This document shows, one piece after another, positions 1 through 11,713 of a DNA stretch of 64,000 nucleotides. The position numbers and the translations under genes are program-made. This DNA comes from Ecdyonurus torrentis. Taxonomy: Eukaryota > Arthropoda > Insecta > Ephemeroptera > Heptageniidae. Every line of letters begins with the position of its first letter. The first letter of the stretch is position 1. Below the pieces are notes generated by a model that was given only the letters and a program-made list of their open reading frames with translations, searched no databases and was not told where the DNA came from. The stretch covers positions 6,640,372 to 6,704,371 of the forward strand of contig OX439137.1 of assembly GCA_949318235.1 (NCBI GenBank). The letters run 5' to 3'.

Positions 1-747
1 TTTTAAGATCGTAAGAGCTAACTATTTACAACTGAAGGAAATAACGTTTAAATACTAACGAGTTACTGTTTAAAAAATTTCAACTAAGTTATTGGTTTGT
101 ACTGAAGAAATGAAGAATTACAAATATGTAACTGATTAATACTTAAATTTATGTTTTCGTGAACATAATCTATTCTGGCTATTGATTCACAAATAAACTA
201 AAAGTGTAGGGGGTTTTATACATTAAAATTTCAAAGGATCAAGCCTTATAATGCAACCCTTATATAATTAAACAAAAAACAAACTTTAAAATCGTCTTTT
301 AAGCTTTAAGTACATGAACTCACAGGAATTGTATTTATATAATTTTACTTTTAAGTTAAAAGATTATTCTTATAAACTTAAAAAATAAATAAAATATTTA
401 AAAAATTACTTATAAAATCTTATTATAAATAATGAATAATATAACAATAGCTCAGTATTAAACCAACTAAAATACAAAAATTAAAAAAATATATATTTTT
501 AAAATAAATAAGTATATAATAAATAAATAATGTACAATCTTTAACCTTTTAACTCTACAGTATTGTATTTATTTTACGCTTTAATCAAAGGCTTCATTGA
601 AAAAGCAAATCATGATAATATAATAAATATTTTTATATTATTCACTGTACATAAAATAAATAACAGATTTATATATTTATCTTTTAAAAACTACTTAAAT
701 TATAAAGGTAAATAATATACATTGAAAAATCAGCCTAAACATAGCGT

Positions 748-787
<40 letters not shown>

Positions 788-1175
788 GAAAGGATTAAAA
801 AAAGAAATAAAGAGTTAAATAAGAAAAAATGCTTTTAAACACGATTGAAATTAATGTTAAATAATATTTATCACATAAAAAAGTTTTAAAAAAACAATAT
901 TAATTATAGTCTTAAATCATTATAATATAAAAGAAATACCTTTTTAGAAAAAATCAAAAGACAGAAAGAAAGAAAAAAAATTTTAAGAAGCAATGGTTTT
1001 TATATATTATAAGAAAAAATGTCATTATTTTATGTTTTTTTTTTTGTTTTTTTTTTTTTTTTTTTGTTGGACAAGGTACGCCACGCCAAAAAGTATTAAA
1101 ATTTAGTGTACAAGACTATAAAATTAAGATTTACGTCCTTAAGGAACTCTTTCACACTTACAACAAACTCCAATG

Positions 1176-1229
1176 AGGGGGAGGAGAAGAAGGGGGGTCA
1201 AAAGGGGAAAGAGGGGGAGGGGGGGGGGG
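1176..1229 (+). other. G-rich island with G-quadruplex potential
   Basis: Several runs of four to eleven G separated by one to six A/T bases, with at least five runs of four or more G inside about 54 bases. This spacing fits the G-quadruplex pattern of four G-runs with short loops. It is strongly G-skewed and isolated in AT-rich sequence. Confidence 0.7.
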
Positions 1230-1527
1230 ATAGTGTATAATATTGTGATGAATCAATTTAAATTTTATTTTATTTTTTTTACTCGATCCGGAATCACGAA
1301 TTTTGTGTATAATGACCTTTACTTTTTTTTTTAAGTGTCATATTGGACAATATAGTAACTTAAGTATATAAGAACTACTATGTTTCATAGTTTGGTTGTA
1401 TGTATAAATTACTTCATGTGTTATCATAATTAAAGACTAGGTATAGTCGTCTGAGAAGGTGTCTTTTATGATGATGATGATGCGCAAAAGGTCATGGAGT
1501 AAGATTATGAAGGTGAGGCGCGCGCGT

Positions 1528-1559
<32 letters not shown>

Positions 1560-1694
1560 GATAATCGTAAAAATAGTCGGTGAATATTTGGACGTTACAA
1601 AATATTTGTAATGATTTTAAGTTACTTTATTTAACTTGGACAATTTCTATGGAATATCAAGCAGGTGCTATACGTGATTGCCAGAGTATGAAAA

Positions 1695-1746
<52 letters not shown>

Positions 1747-2499
1747 TATATATAATATTTATATAAAAAATATATATATAAATTTTTGAGTTATATTTAT
1801 ACATTGATAAAAAACAAGTACGAAATAATTTTTAGCATTGTTTCAGCTATTTATACAACATAATTTTTGCTATTATGTGCTAATAATGTTAAATAGCATA
1901 AATATATTTTGTATATATTTATGCTTGTTAAAAATTTAAGTTGCTATAATGACAAAAGTTCATCTCAATTTACGTTTGAAAAAATAAATAATTGTTCATT
2001 TTTAATACTGTTTCACATTTTGTGAAATATTTTTGTTTTATTATTATTATTTGCTGAATTTCATAAGTGACATATTGATAAGGATATACTATCTAGCTAA
2101 AAAGTACGTAAAATGTTATCAAAAAATGTTTTAGTGTTTTTTTCCGCGTAGCAGAATTTAGGCAATTTTTAAGAATCTCGGCAACAGCTCATGTTTTTAT
2201 TTTGATTTATTATTATTATTATTTTTGGTAAATTCAGTTTTCTGGACTAAAAAAAAACAAGATCAAAAAGGATACGTATTTTTTTTTCTAAAGCATGGGT
2301 CTCCTATTATTACAACCCTTCTTATAAAAGTTTTCTTACATAAAAATATTAAGGGTGGTCGTTGCATATAAAAATCAACGCTATATGTGACCACTTAATA
2401 GCATAAATAATTAAATATACTTATATAAAATAAATATATTTGAACATGCTAGAAAAATATCAATAAAATAAAATTACCCCGATTTCCAATGATAACAGC

Positions 2500-2600
2500 C
2501 AAAAACAACGTTTTGCTGAGCAAACGTTATTCATTGCTCCAGTATGGCGTCGAAGCGGCATTTCCACACTTTTTCATGCATTTTAAACAGTATCACAATT
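2500..2600 (-). mobile_element. Diverged fragment of MITE family B
   Basis: Contains the subterminal block of family B in reverse orientation (TTATTCATTGCTCCAGTATG followed by GCGTCGAAGCG), as seen in the better copies at 49288-49575 and 59614-59935. The ends and TGACGTCA are lost, so this is an old truncated copy. Confidence 0.5.
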
Positions 2601-3085
2601 TACAAAATGTTAAGTCTGAAATCGTTTGTCATGACATAACCCATTATAACAAATTTTAAATAAAGTAAATTTTTAAATTGTTTATAAAGGACTTAATGGT
2701 CATGTATGGTGTATTATATTATATGTTTCTATTATTGTATTATAAATCTTAGTGTTTAATATGGGACTTGATGATGATAGTCAATTATTACATTTTAAAG
2801 TGGACACAAGTGTTGTATCGCTTACTGACCGTTTGTCTTCTCGTTCAATCAGGGAACGAATAACTCGGAGATTAACAGAGTATTATTGTAGTATACCAAC
2901 TTTCTTTAGGATTCTTTACTCTCTCAAATAAAACTAATAGATAATATCAGTAATTGAAAATATTGAAGGGTAATTGAAGGGTACACGTAGAAAAATTATA
3001 TAGATTGAGAAATTAATTGTGATTTTTATAAAAATTTGAATTCAAATTTTTAGTAAACTTTAAAAAAAATTAGCTGGGTGACGAA

Positions 3086-3087
<2 letters not shown>

Positions 3088-3129
<42 letters not shown>

Positions 3130-3134
3130 TCTCC
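3088..3134. repeat. (CT)n microsatellite
   Basis: Dinucleotide CT tract with one G interruption. Confidence 0.95.
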
Positions 3135-3868
3135 TAAGATAATAGTGTTTTAAATTTTCTAATATACACGCCTATAGTAAATAATAATTATTATATTTAT
3201 TTAAAAAAATATGATTTTAAAGGCGTTTTTACAAGTTGCAATGGGGTTTTTATTATGTATGTATGCATTCATATTTTTTATTAATAATAATAAAAAAAAT
3301 TATAAACATATTTTTTTTTTTTGCACGAAAATTTATTTTGCCAATATTACTCTATGTGAACCCTCAAACGTATTATAATATAGTCTGTAAATAAGCATAT
3401 ATGTATTAATTTGATATAATAGAAATAAAACAAAATTCAAATACTTGCGAGATTATGTGTGTGTGTGTGTGGTGAGAGAGAGAGAGAGAGACTGAAAATA
3501 TAGATTAAAATAATGAAATCATCAATTAATGATTCTTAAATTGAATGACTAATATAAAACAATTACTATAAATATACTATTAAAAAATATCATGCCAAAT
3601 GATGTAGAGAAGTTATACAACTCTATATCACTCTGTTTTGCTAATAACAATGATGTCACAGACGAAGCAATGATGATGATTATTATTACAATCACGCCAA
3701 TCACCGTGTGACAGCCTAAATCTTATTTCATATTATATACTACAGTTAGCGTAACTGGAAACCTAATTTGCATATCTGTACTAACATTAGACATGTTCAC
3801 ACGATCATTTTAAATATGCAGGTAAATTTTATTATCTAATTATCTACATATAAAATTATTTAATATTT
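3135..3868. other. AT-rich spacer with short (GT)n/(GA)n tract
   Basis: A compound (GT)n-(GA)n tract lies at about 3456-3490. I see nothing gene-like in the rest. Confidence 0.6.
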
Positions 3869-3881
3869 ATGCAATCAACTT

Positions 3882-3911
3882 TTTATTTATTTATTTATTT
3901 ATTTATTTATT

Positions 3912-4006
<95 letters not shown>

Positions 4007-4008
4007 TT
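3882..4008. repeat. (ATTT)n tetranucleotide array
   Basis: About thirty tandem ATTT units with one deletion. It passes directly into an (ACTT)n array. The open frame reading LFIYLFIY here is only the translation of the repeat. Confidence 0.97.
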
Positions 4009-4232
<224 letters not shown>

Positions 4233-4349
4233 TCTATCTATTTATAGATTACATACTAAATATTTAATTGATTTTAAACAAAAGTTCAACCCAAAATAAC
4301 CGTATAGAGAAAGATAATAATAATAAAAAATTGACATGATATTATAATA

Positions 4350-4374
4350 TAAACACACACACACACACACACAT
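4350..4374. repeat. (CA)n microsatellite
   Basis: Short CA dinucleotide tract in AT-rich DNA. Confidence 0.9.
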
Positions 4375-4924
4375 ACATATATTATTATACCCACATCATA
4401 TTGAAATCAATCTGTTGAAACTGTAATACAAGGCGAAGTATATTATTATATTAATGAAGTGTCTCTGACGTCATAAATTAATGAAATGTAATAGACATAT
4501 GTCATATTTGTAAGTAAGTAAGTAATTTAATCTTGGGTTATATTTATATATATATATATAGATATAGTCAGTCGGACATTACTTGCTGACTATCATTATT
4601 ACACTTATTTCATTGGTCTTTATTAACGCTTTTTATATTGTCTTTTGACGTCATATAATCAATGAAGATATACATCACTTAATGTACACATATTATCATG
4701 TAAGAAAAATTTAATATTTTTTTTTATTATGCAAATATTATTTTTATAAGAAGTATCCATGTAATAAATTTAGTCTATTCCTTTACCTTTAATACTGGCT
4801 AACTTACAGTTACCTCTTAAACTACCTATACCTACCTACCAACATATATACCCTTTTACAATGTTAAACAAATGGGTATGTTGAATAAATACGGCTATGT
4901 AACTCAACCACCAGCCAAATTCCG

Positions 4925-5122
4925 GTTACACACTAAAAAAAAAAAAAAAAAAAACGTTGAAAAGCTTGTACACAGTTTAGCAATATTTTAAGTATTGTAG
5001 AATTAACGGTTATGACGTCACTAAACGTTGACAATCTAACGATAAAAGCGTAAATGACGTCACAAGCATTACAAACACAAAGGAATAAACGTTAAACTTG
5101 GCCGTTACAAATCTACGATTTA
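4925..5122 (+). mobile_element. MITE family F, half copy (F1)
   Basis: Starts with CACACTAAAAAA, then a poly(A) expansion, then the family F left half with AAGCTTGTACACAG and two TGACGTCA palindromes (near 5012 and 5054). It matches the left half of the complete copy at 13424-13737 up to GGCCGTTACAAATCTACGAT, after which the inverted right half is missing. Non-autonomous, with no coding capacity. Confidence 0.75.
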
Positions 5123-5679
5123 TTTATATCCATGAAAATAATCATTTACATTTTAATCGATCAAATATGATTATAAAGAGTAGAGTATCAAATATACAAA
5201 ATTAAAAATTAGTAGTTACATAATCTCTTTCTTACAGTTTTATAAATATTAAGAACAAACAATTGAGAGACGTTTTACTTTCTATCCAGGCCGGTTTTGT
5301 TTAAATAAATAATAATATAATGAGTACATTGCACTTGACTATATAACGAACACACCTACAATTTTTTTGATACTGCCCGTTACTTACAAGTAACTTATAT
5401 ACTTCTTTATTTTTAACCTTTATACATCTTATACACTCTAAAAAAAATTAAGTAAATAATTATGATACTCTAAGATATAACTTTTTACTAAATTAATTTA
5501 TGGAAATTACATATATTTTATGGAACAATGGGTGTTACAAGCAGTAAAAAAATTTTAATACCTTTTTACTCTCGTTAAACACGTACAAGTGTGACTAGTA
5601 TACCTAATTTTAATGTTGAAGTTTTCTGAAGAAAAAAAAAATAGAAAAATGGTTCCACAGTGCAAAAGCGCACCTTTTT

Positions 5680-5760
5680 TCAAGCTACCTGTGATTGGCT
5701 AGTATACTACGCCGTTAACTTCCATTTAAGTCTTCGTATGAATGCATTGCATATCTCCGT
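5680..5760 (+). repeat. Dispersed CCAAT-containing fragment
   Basis: Contains CTACCTGTGATTGGCTA, a motif that recurs near 32736 (same strand), near 19945 in a variant form, and near 51716 in reverse. It looks like part of an old dispersed repeat with an inverted CCAAT box (ATTGG). Confidence 0.35.
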
Positions 5761-5775
5761 AAGGTAATAGAGTAA

Positions 5776-6200
5776 CGTTTTAACAAATTTGCAATGCTAC
5801 ATAAGCATTATAGAATGAACGGTTATGACGTCACTAAGCGTTGAAATGAAAAAGGAAAAAGTGACGTCATAAGCGTTAAGATCAGAATGAAAAAGAATAT
5901 AGGTGTACAGTACACACAATTGTGATAATATACTTTATTATTTAAATCCAGTGTGTGTTTTTCCAATAAGAATAACAATGCAAATTAACGCCAGTTTTTT
6001 ATGAAAAAACAAAAAAACAAATATGTATTTCAATAGTTATACAACGGCCAGAAAGTGCTAATATCGTTGTGTTCCGTACATTGGTGACGTCACTAACGTT
6101 ATATTGTCAACGCTTAGTGACGGAATAATCGTTAATTCTAAAATATGTAAAACACTGCAAAAATTTGTGCAAGATTTACTTAGAAATTTTTTATAGTGTA
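5776..6200 (+). mobile_element. MITE family F, diverged copy (F2)
   Basis: Contains both inverted halves of family F: the left half near 5790-5880 with two TGACGTCA, and the right half near 6060-6200 with GTGACGTCACTAACGTT and an AGTGT end. It is more diverged than 13424-13737 and carries extra sequence between the halves. One right-hand palindrome is mutated (GTGACGGAAT). Confidence 0.7.
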
Positions 6201-6724
6201 CTACATAAACGTATATTTAACCAATGTTTAAAACTATTATAATTGACTAATTTATATTGCATGGCCTGATAAAAGTTTATGTTTTTAAAATACTTTAGTC
6301 TTTTTTTTTTTTTTTTTTTTTAATAGGTTTGTCACACATTTTAACTGTATACAAAAAAAAAAAGGCATTAAATTTTTATATATTTATTTACACCTTTTTT
6401 TATGTATTGTAGGTGTGGAATGCTAAATTATTGTCAAAATAATTTAAATTTTAATGTTTTTTGACTTAAAAAAAAACTTGTTTTATAATTTTTTGAAGTT
6501 TACATGGTTTTTTGTTAAAGAGTTGTTAATGTATTAAATGGATAAAATATAATTTATTTTGTAATATTTTTGTAAAACTTAATTCATAAAAAAATATTTA
6601 TTACTATTATTTTAAAGAGAGAGTGTAAACATATCGACTTTTTTTTTATATTTTCCTAATTTAAAGACATTAAAATATGTGAAAGTAATTGTAACGGTAT
6701 GTGGTAATTATAATTAATTTTTAA

Positions 6725-6822
6725 ATAATAATAATAAAATGGTTTTTATTAAGAGGCCACAAAAGGAACAAGCCCTCTAACGTGGTCCTCTGACATTACA
6801 GAGCGAGTTGCCAGAGTAATTA
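6725..6822 (-). mobile_element. 3' end of a non-LTR retrotransposon or SINE
   Basis: On the minus strand a moderately GC-rich segment (GAGGACCACGTTAGAGGGC, then CCTTTTGTGGCCTCTTAATAAA) ends in an (ATT)n tail. An AATAAA signal followed by a simple trinucleotide tail is typical of 3' ends of LINE or LINE-mobilised elements. No coding part is kept, so the clade is unknown. Confidence 0.55.
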
Positions 6823-6989
6823 TAAATACAATATATATATTAGTTTCAGTAGTTTATAATCAAATACATTCAGGTAAATATGTATACTCATTAATAGAAA
6901 ATTGAATCATTATAAGTTTTGAGACAAATTTGAGACATTAAACAACTATAATAATATATTGTCACAAGAATTTTAACTATACAGTATTA

Positions 6990-6994
<5 letters not shown>

Positions 6995-7034
<40 letters not shown>

Positions 7035-7105
7035 ATTTCATTTACATTTATATACATTATCCAACCAAGGCATAGCCTTATCGGTTGGTTTAATTTATTT
7101 ATACA
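6995..7105 (-). mobile_element. LINE-like 3' end with poly(A) tail
   Basis: On the minus strand the segment with AAGGCTATGCCTTGGTTGG is followed by short AT-rich sequence and a pure A tail of about 37 bases (T run at 6995-7031). This is the layout of a truncated, polyadenylated retrotransposon insertion. No coding sequence remains. Confidence 0.5.
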
Positions 7106-7233
7106 ATTTAAAATTCAATTAACATTTTCTTATTATAAATAATAATATAACTTTTGTACGTTGGTATTTATAAAGAGTGAAATAAATAATGAAATAATTT
7201 TTAATTATGTGTATCAGGTATAAAGTAATTTAT

Positions 7234-7550
7234 AAAAGGCGTAGAACACCTTGAACCAAAAAGTTGTGTAACGTCCTAACAAACCTAAAAATCAACATTG
7301 ATTTGGCCGGAGTCATTGATGTCTAATTTATTTTCCATTCACAAAATGCCGCTGCCGGTCACTGACGTCACAGCTCACACGGTTACGCGCGCGTAAAACA
7401 AGCGAGCTGTGACGTCAGTGACCGGCAGCGGCATTTTGTGAATGGAAAATAAATTAGAAATCAATGACTTAAGCCAAATCAACGTTGATTTTCAGGTTTG
7501 TTAGGATATTACACAACTTTTTTGTTCAAGGTGTTCTATATACGCCTTAA
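7234..7550 (+). mobile_element. Foldback MITE family C (C1)
   Basis: Near-perfect inverted repeat of about 317 bases. The left arm starts AAAGGCGTAGAACACCTTGAA and the right arm ends with its complement followed by TTAA. The arms share the block with GGAAAATAAATTAGAAATCA and a GC-rich core with two TGACGTCA (near 7365 and 7412) on either side of GCGCGCG. It could fold into a hairpin of about 150 bp. No coding capacity. TTAA is present at the right end; the left end has decayed to TAAAA. Confidence 0.85.
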
Positions 7551-7646
7551 AGCATTTAACTTTTTTTTCTTTTCGCAAATTTTTAATTTAATAATTTTCT
7601 ACATTTATTGAAGTTTTTTATATTTATTATTTGTTATCTCTATTTT

Positions 7647-7648
<2 letters not shown>

Positions 7649-7688
<40 letters not shown>
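7649..7688 (+). repeat. Poly(A) run
   Basis: About 40 consecutive A. It may be the tail of a decayed retroelement, but no body is recognisable. Confidence 0.9.
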
Positions 7689-7690
<2 letters not shown>

Positions 7691-7879
7691 CAATACCTGA
7701 TTATTAGTGTCTTAATTACATCATCTTTAAAATATATGACAACTTTCCATATTGCTACTAAGCATTGTGAATTTCAATACCCCCTTTAAATAATCTTAAT
7801 TTTTAAAGAATATACTTAATGGAAAAAATGTATTATGTATGCATTGGACAGTAACCAAATCATTGAACTATATTGTAGA

Positions 7880-7995
7880 GCACAAGTGCTGCATTTTTTG
7901 AATAACATAAGTATAATAATGCTGAATATATTAAATATTTAATGCTATTATAATCGCTATAAAATATAGTATAAATTGTGTTTTTATACAAATTG
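7880..7995. mobile_element. Family D element, diverged
   Basis: Contains GAATAACATAAGTATAATAA and TGCTGAATAT, matching the internal block of the family D copies at 56113-56240 and 58176-58375. The ends are not clear. Confidence 0.45.
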
Positions 7996-8339
7996 CTGAT
8001 AGTTTTAGTTTTCTAATAAGAATAAAAGAATTTTTATTATTATAGTAATAATTTAGAAATTAATACAATATATGATTAACTTCATTTTATATAAGACATA
8101 TACAGTATAAGGGAGAAAGTATAAGAAAAGAAAGACGAGGTGTCCAGTGTTAATAAAAGATATTTGGAGCGAAATAAATCAAACTACAGTATGAGTGTAA
8201 GTAACATTAAGAGGACTTAGAATTGTCTTCACGCAATCGAGCGAACTCTTAATTCTTCTTCTTTTTTGTCTATTGTCTCTTCATTGCAAACACATTCTTT
8301 TATTTCTTGCAATTAAATATAATTCACTTGAGTTTATTG

Positions 8340-8340
<1 letters not shown>

Positions 8341-8436
<96 letters not shown>

Positions 8437-8441
8437 GTCTC

Positions 8442-8490
<49 letters not shown>
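8341..8490. repeat. Long (CT)n microsatellite
   Basis: About 150 bases of CT with a few G interruptions. The serine-leucine open frames here are repeat translations. Confidence 0.97.
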
Positions 8491-8493
<3 letters not shown>

Positions 8494-8543
8494 TTCAACC
8501 CACTACCTATATCTCACTCTCTATTTTTTTTTCTATTTTCTAT

Positions 8544-8612
8544 AATAATTAACGGCTTTTATTGGGCGAAATCAGGCATACAACCTCCCAATTTAACCCA
8601 ACTGTTTAGCAA
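8544..8612 (-). mobile_element. Retroelement 3' end shared with 28961-29036
   Basis: On the minus strand reads AACAGTTGGGTTAAATTGGG, then GCCTGATTTCGCCCAATAAA and AGCCGTTAATTATTA. The same sequence with few changes lies at 28961-29036 on the plus strand. The AATAAA followed by an ATT tail fits a LINE or LINE-mobilised 3' end. Confidence 0.6.
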
Positions 8613-9620
8613 TACTTACAATTTTTTGTTAGTAGCATTAATGTGAAAATTATTTTAAATAATTTTATTGCTAATATTTTATTACAATTAGATAATTTAT
8701 TTACTAGAACTTTTATTTAATTTAAATTTCTTTTCAATTAAATTATTTGAATAATAATTGAGAATATAAATATATACTTTACTATACTTTACTTTATGAT
8801 TATTATTCACAAAAGTAGTTGAACGTTGTTGAAACCTAGTTTTATGTTTAAATTTAATAGTTATATAGGTTAAAATGTACTATTTTGCTTGGTTGAACGT
8901 TAATGTCGTTGAATTTGAATTAAGTAAAGGTTAGATTCAATATTTGTGACCAGCTTATATGTTGTAAAAGTAATATTACAAAATATGAATATTCACCACG
9001 CTATATCTATAAATACCCTTGCAAAAATAAGATCAGAAATTTTTACAACTAGATGCACCCCTTTTTTCTGGAACAAGTTACCCCAGATAAACACCAAAAT
9101 TTTACAGGTGATCAATATTGAAGTTAATACGTGTTAAATGTAATTTCTAAAACTTGATTAGAATCCGAGAAAAGGGGGTGGAACCGGTTGTAATAACCTC
9201 TCTTCTTCTTATTTTGGTAATGGTGTACATTTATGTAAGATGCCTACTCGTTTAACATTGTAAAAGGTATAGGGCTTTACCTGAGTTTAAAAGGTAACCG
9301 GAACCAGAAGTAAAGTTAAAGGAATAAGGGTATATAACAATGTTTTATTATTAGATAAGTAAAGAAATATACAATTATGATACCATATACATACTAAAAT
9401 CATAATATTCTTTTCTTTTTACAGTTAACTAATCTAATAAACAATATAAGTATATATCCCTAAAAATATAAATGAACTTACAGAGAAAGAAAAGAAAAGA
9501 AAAAAATATATATATATTGTTGACTTATAGTATATAATGTTCTGGTTTCACACCCCCAATGCCAAGAACAAGTGTTGGAAGCCACAGTTTATTTGTAGGG
9601 TTGTGTGTGTTGACATTCTG

Positions 9621-9621
<1 letters not shown>
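8613..9621. other. AT-rich spacer, possible retroelement relic
   Basis: No gene is recognisable. A 63-codon plus-strand frame (8946-9137) contains FFWNKLPQ, loosely like the W-x-x-LP motif near the C terminus of many LINE reverse transcriptases. The match is short and nothing around it supports it. Confidence 0.4.

Positions 9622-9713
<92 letters not shown>
9622..9713. repeat. (CT)n microsatellite
   Basis: Perfect CT tract of about 92 bases. Confidence 0.97.
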
Positions 9714-9715
<2 letters not shown>

Positions 9716-10194
9716 ACAACACAACACAAGAAAAAAGAGAGGGTCCATTCTACTGAAACAAGTGGAGAAAAAGAACAAAAGCAACCCCACCCTTCTTCTC
9801 ATCAAGCGACAATATAATGTACAATGTGCTACTTGAATACCATATATAGACTTTGATATTCTCTCTCTTCTCGTTATAATATAAAATATCATCACCAGAT
9901 ATTTTATTTACATATAATAATTAGTATAGTACTTTTGTCAAGTATATTATTGGAAAATTTTCGTATCTCTTTGTCACTCGATCAAGAATTAATTTTATGC
10001 TATTTAAACTCTGCACGTATAATATTAGATTCAATTATTTGAATCGTGAAATTTTTAATTTTATGGACGAGTCACCGTGATGTAAATCTTTGATCTAAAT
10101 AAAAATGATATAGATTCATAATGATTCTTAAGTTCACGCTGAATATGAAGTATACGTAATGTACTGTACGTTGCAGTTGGAATAGCATAAAAGC

Positions 10195-10645
10195 TTAAAT
10201 TTAAAACAAGTGTTATATAGCAAAAATGTCTATAGCATTATGTTAAATAGCATAAATGAAATGGGATTATTTTCAATAGCGTGAATAGCATTGTATTAAA
10301 TAGCATAAATAAATAGAGCATGTGCTAAATAGCATAAATGATAAACATTGTGTTAAAAAGCAGAAACAAATAGTATGTGCTAAATAGCATAAATGAATAG
10401 CATGTGCCAAATAGCATAAACGAATAAATTAATATGCTAAATAGCATAAATGAATAGTATGTACTAAATAGCATAAATAAATAGCATAAATGAATATAGC
10501 ATGTGATAAATAGCATAAACGAATAGCATGTACTAAGTAACATAAATGAATAGCAGAATGTGCTAAATATTAACATTAATGAATAACATTGTTTTAAATA
10601 GCATAAATAGCAAGTTTTAAATAGCGTAAATAATGCTATTTTAAA
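10195..10645 (+). repeat. Degenerate tandem array, unit about 27-30 bases
   Basis: About fifteen imperfect copies of a unit containing GCTAAATAGCATAAATGAAT and AGCATGT. Units differ by several substitutions and small indels. The GCATAAAT/ATTTATGC core is the internal motif of MITE family D, so the array probably grew by tandem amplification of a D-type interior. A 128-codon minus-strand frame rich in YSFMLF is just this repeat translated. Confidence 0.85.
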
Positions 10646-11377
10646 AGTTAATAAATCTCTATACTGCATAACATAATCGCTATATAATACATGCACTAAT
10701 TTAAAATTCAAAACTCGTTATTCATTTCTTTCATCCTACAATTATAACGCAAATACAACGTATTAGATAAGGATTTTGACTCAAAATGAGACAATGTAGA
10801 AATAATTGCACAAGCTAAACAATTACAGTTAATAAGCACATTACACAATATAAGGTACATAATAATTATGATAATTAACCTTTCTATTGATCATCATTCA
10901 TAAATTCCTCAGTTGTGCATAAATTGTATTTAATATGGCTCTAAAATGAGCTATAGCATAAATATTGTTATTATTTTTATTTATTTTTTTTATCCGTGTA
11001 GAACCAATATCGTAAAGATTAATATTTAACATAATAATATTCTAACTATAAATAAGTATTTTTTACGACCGTTTTGTAGTTAAAGAAAAATTGTAGACGA
11101 GTTTTGTTTTTTATGATGTAGTTTTTAGATATTTTCTCTTGTATTGTGTCACACATGTTGCATAACTTCCAGGATACAGTACTTTCTTTACGTCGTAAAA
11201 TATATTATTGAAGCAATTTTAAAACTTGCTTGAAAGGCCTGTAAAATAAAACTCTTTAGCTTAATTTTGAGTATTTAAATATTTTAACAAATTAATTTGT
11301 TTGCATATTAGTAAAATTAAAGTAATACTTTTTGCTTTGTAATTATGGACTATACAGGTGCAATTCTTTAGTATAAT
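10646..11377. other. AT-rich spacer
   Basis: No gene, RNA or clear repeat seen. Confidence 0.6.
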
Positions 11378-11713
11378 AAAAGCCATAGACCACATAAAAC
11401 AACATGTGCTTTTTAATGAATAAACAAGAAATGGGATCTTCAAAAATAATGACAATTTTTACCAGAATGCTCCACGAGAGAGAGGTGAAAATACTGTAAA
11501 GTATGCAATTTGCGTGACTATTCATGTTTATGACGTCAGAAATATGCAAAAATTAGTAAAAAAATGTGGTGCGGGCTGCATAAATCGCAATTTTCTGATC
11601 ACTGCTACGGAGCTACAGTTGGGTTTTCAGACAAACTTAAGTTATTTATGTATGTCCCATCAAGTGTTTTGTGATATAAATGCTTATGTTTTCTTCTGGT
11701 CTATTCCTTTATA
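11378..11713 (+). mobile_element. MITE family A (A1)
   Basis: Near-complete copy of about 335 bases running from AAAGCCATAGACCACATAAA to TCTTCTGGTCTATTCCTTTA. It has the family's single TGACGTCAGAAA palindrome near 11530 and the block CTGATCACTGCTACGGAGCT. The flanking TTAA seen in other copies has decayed at both ends. A 66-codon frame inside it has no support as a gene. Confidence 0.85.

Larger units (their letters stand above)
1..3087. other. AT-rich spacer, no gene seen
   Basis: About 3 kb of AT-rich DNA with homopolymer runs (T at 750-778, 1040-1065 and 1530-1556) and a (TA)n tract near 1697-1744. Stop codons are dense in all frames. Two short open stretches look less random than the rest (1066-1176 and 2761-2931, both plus) but match nothing I recognise. 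A degenerate piece of family D (GCATAAAT motifs) lies near 1855-1930. Confidence 0.7.

Noticed and set aside
8946..9137. Frame containing FFWNKLPQ as a LINE C-terminus
   Set aside because: The motif is short, the upstream HS-x-NTR element is missing and no tail follows; kept only as a remark.
10195..10645. CRISPR-like spacing of repeats
   Set aside because: The units are degenerate and contiguous with no unique spacers, and the genome is clearly eukaryotic.
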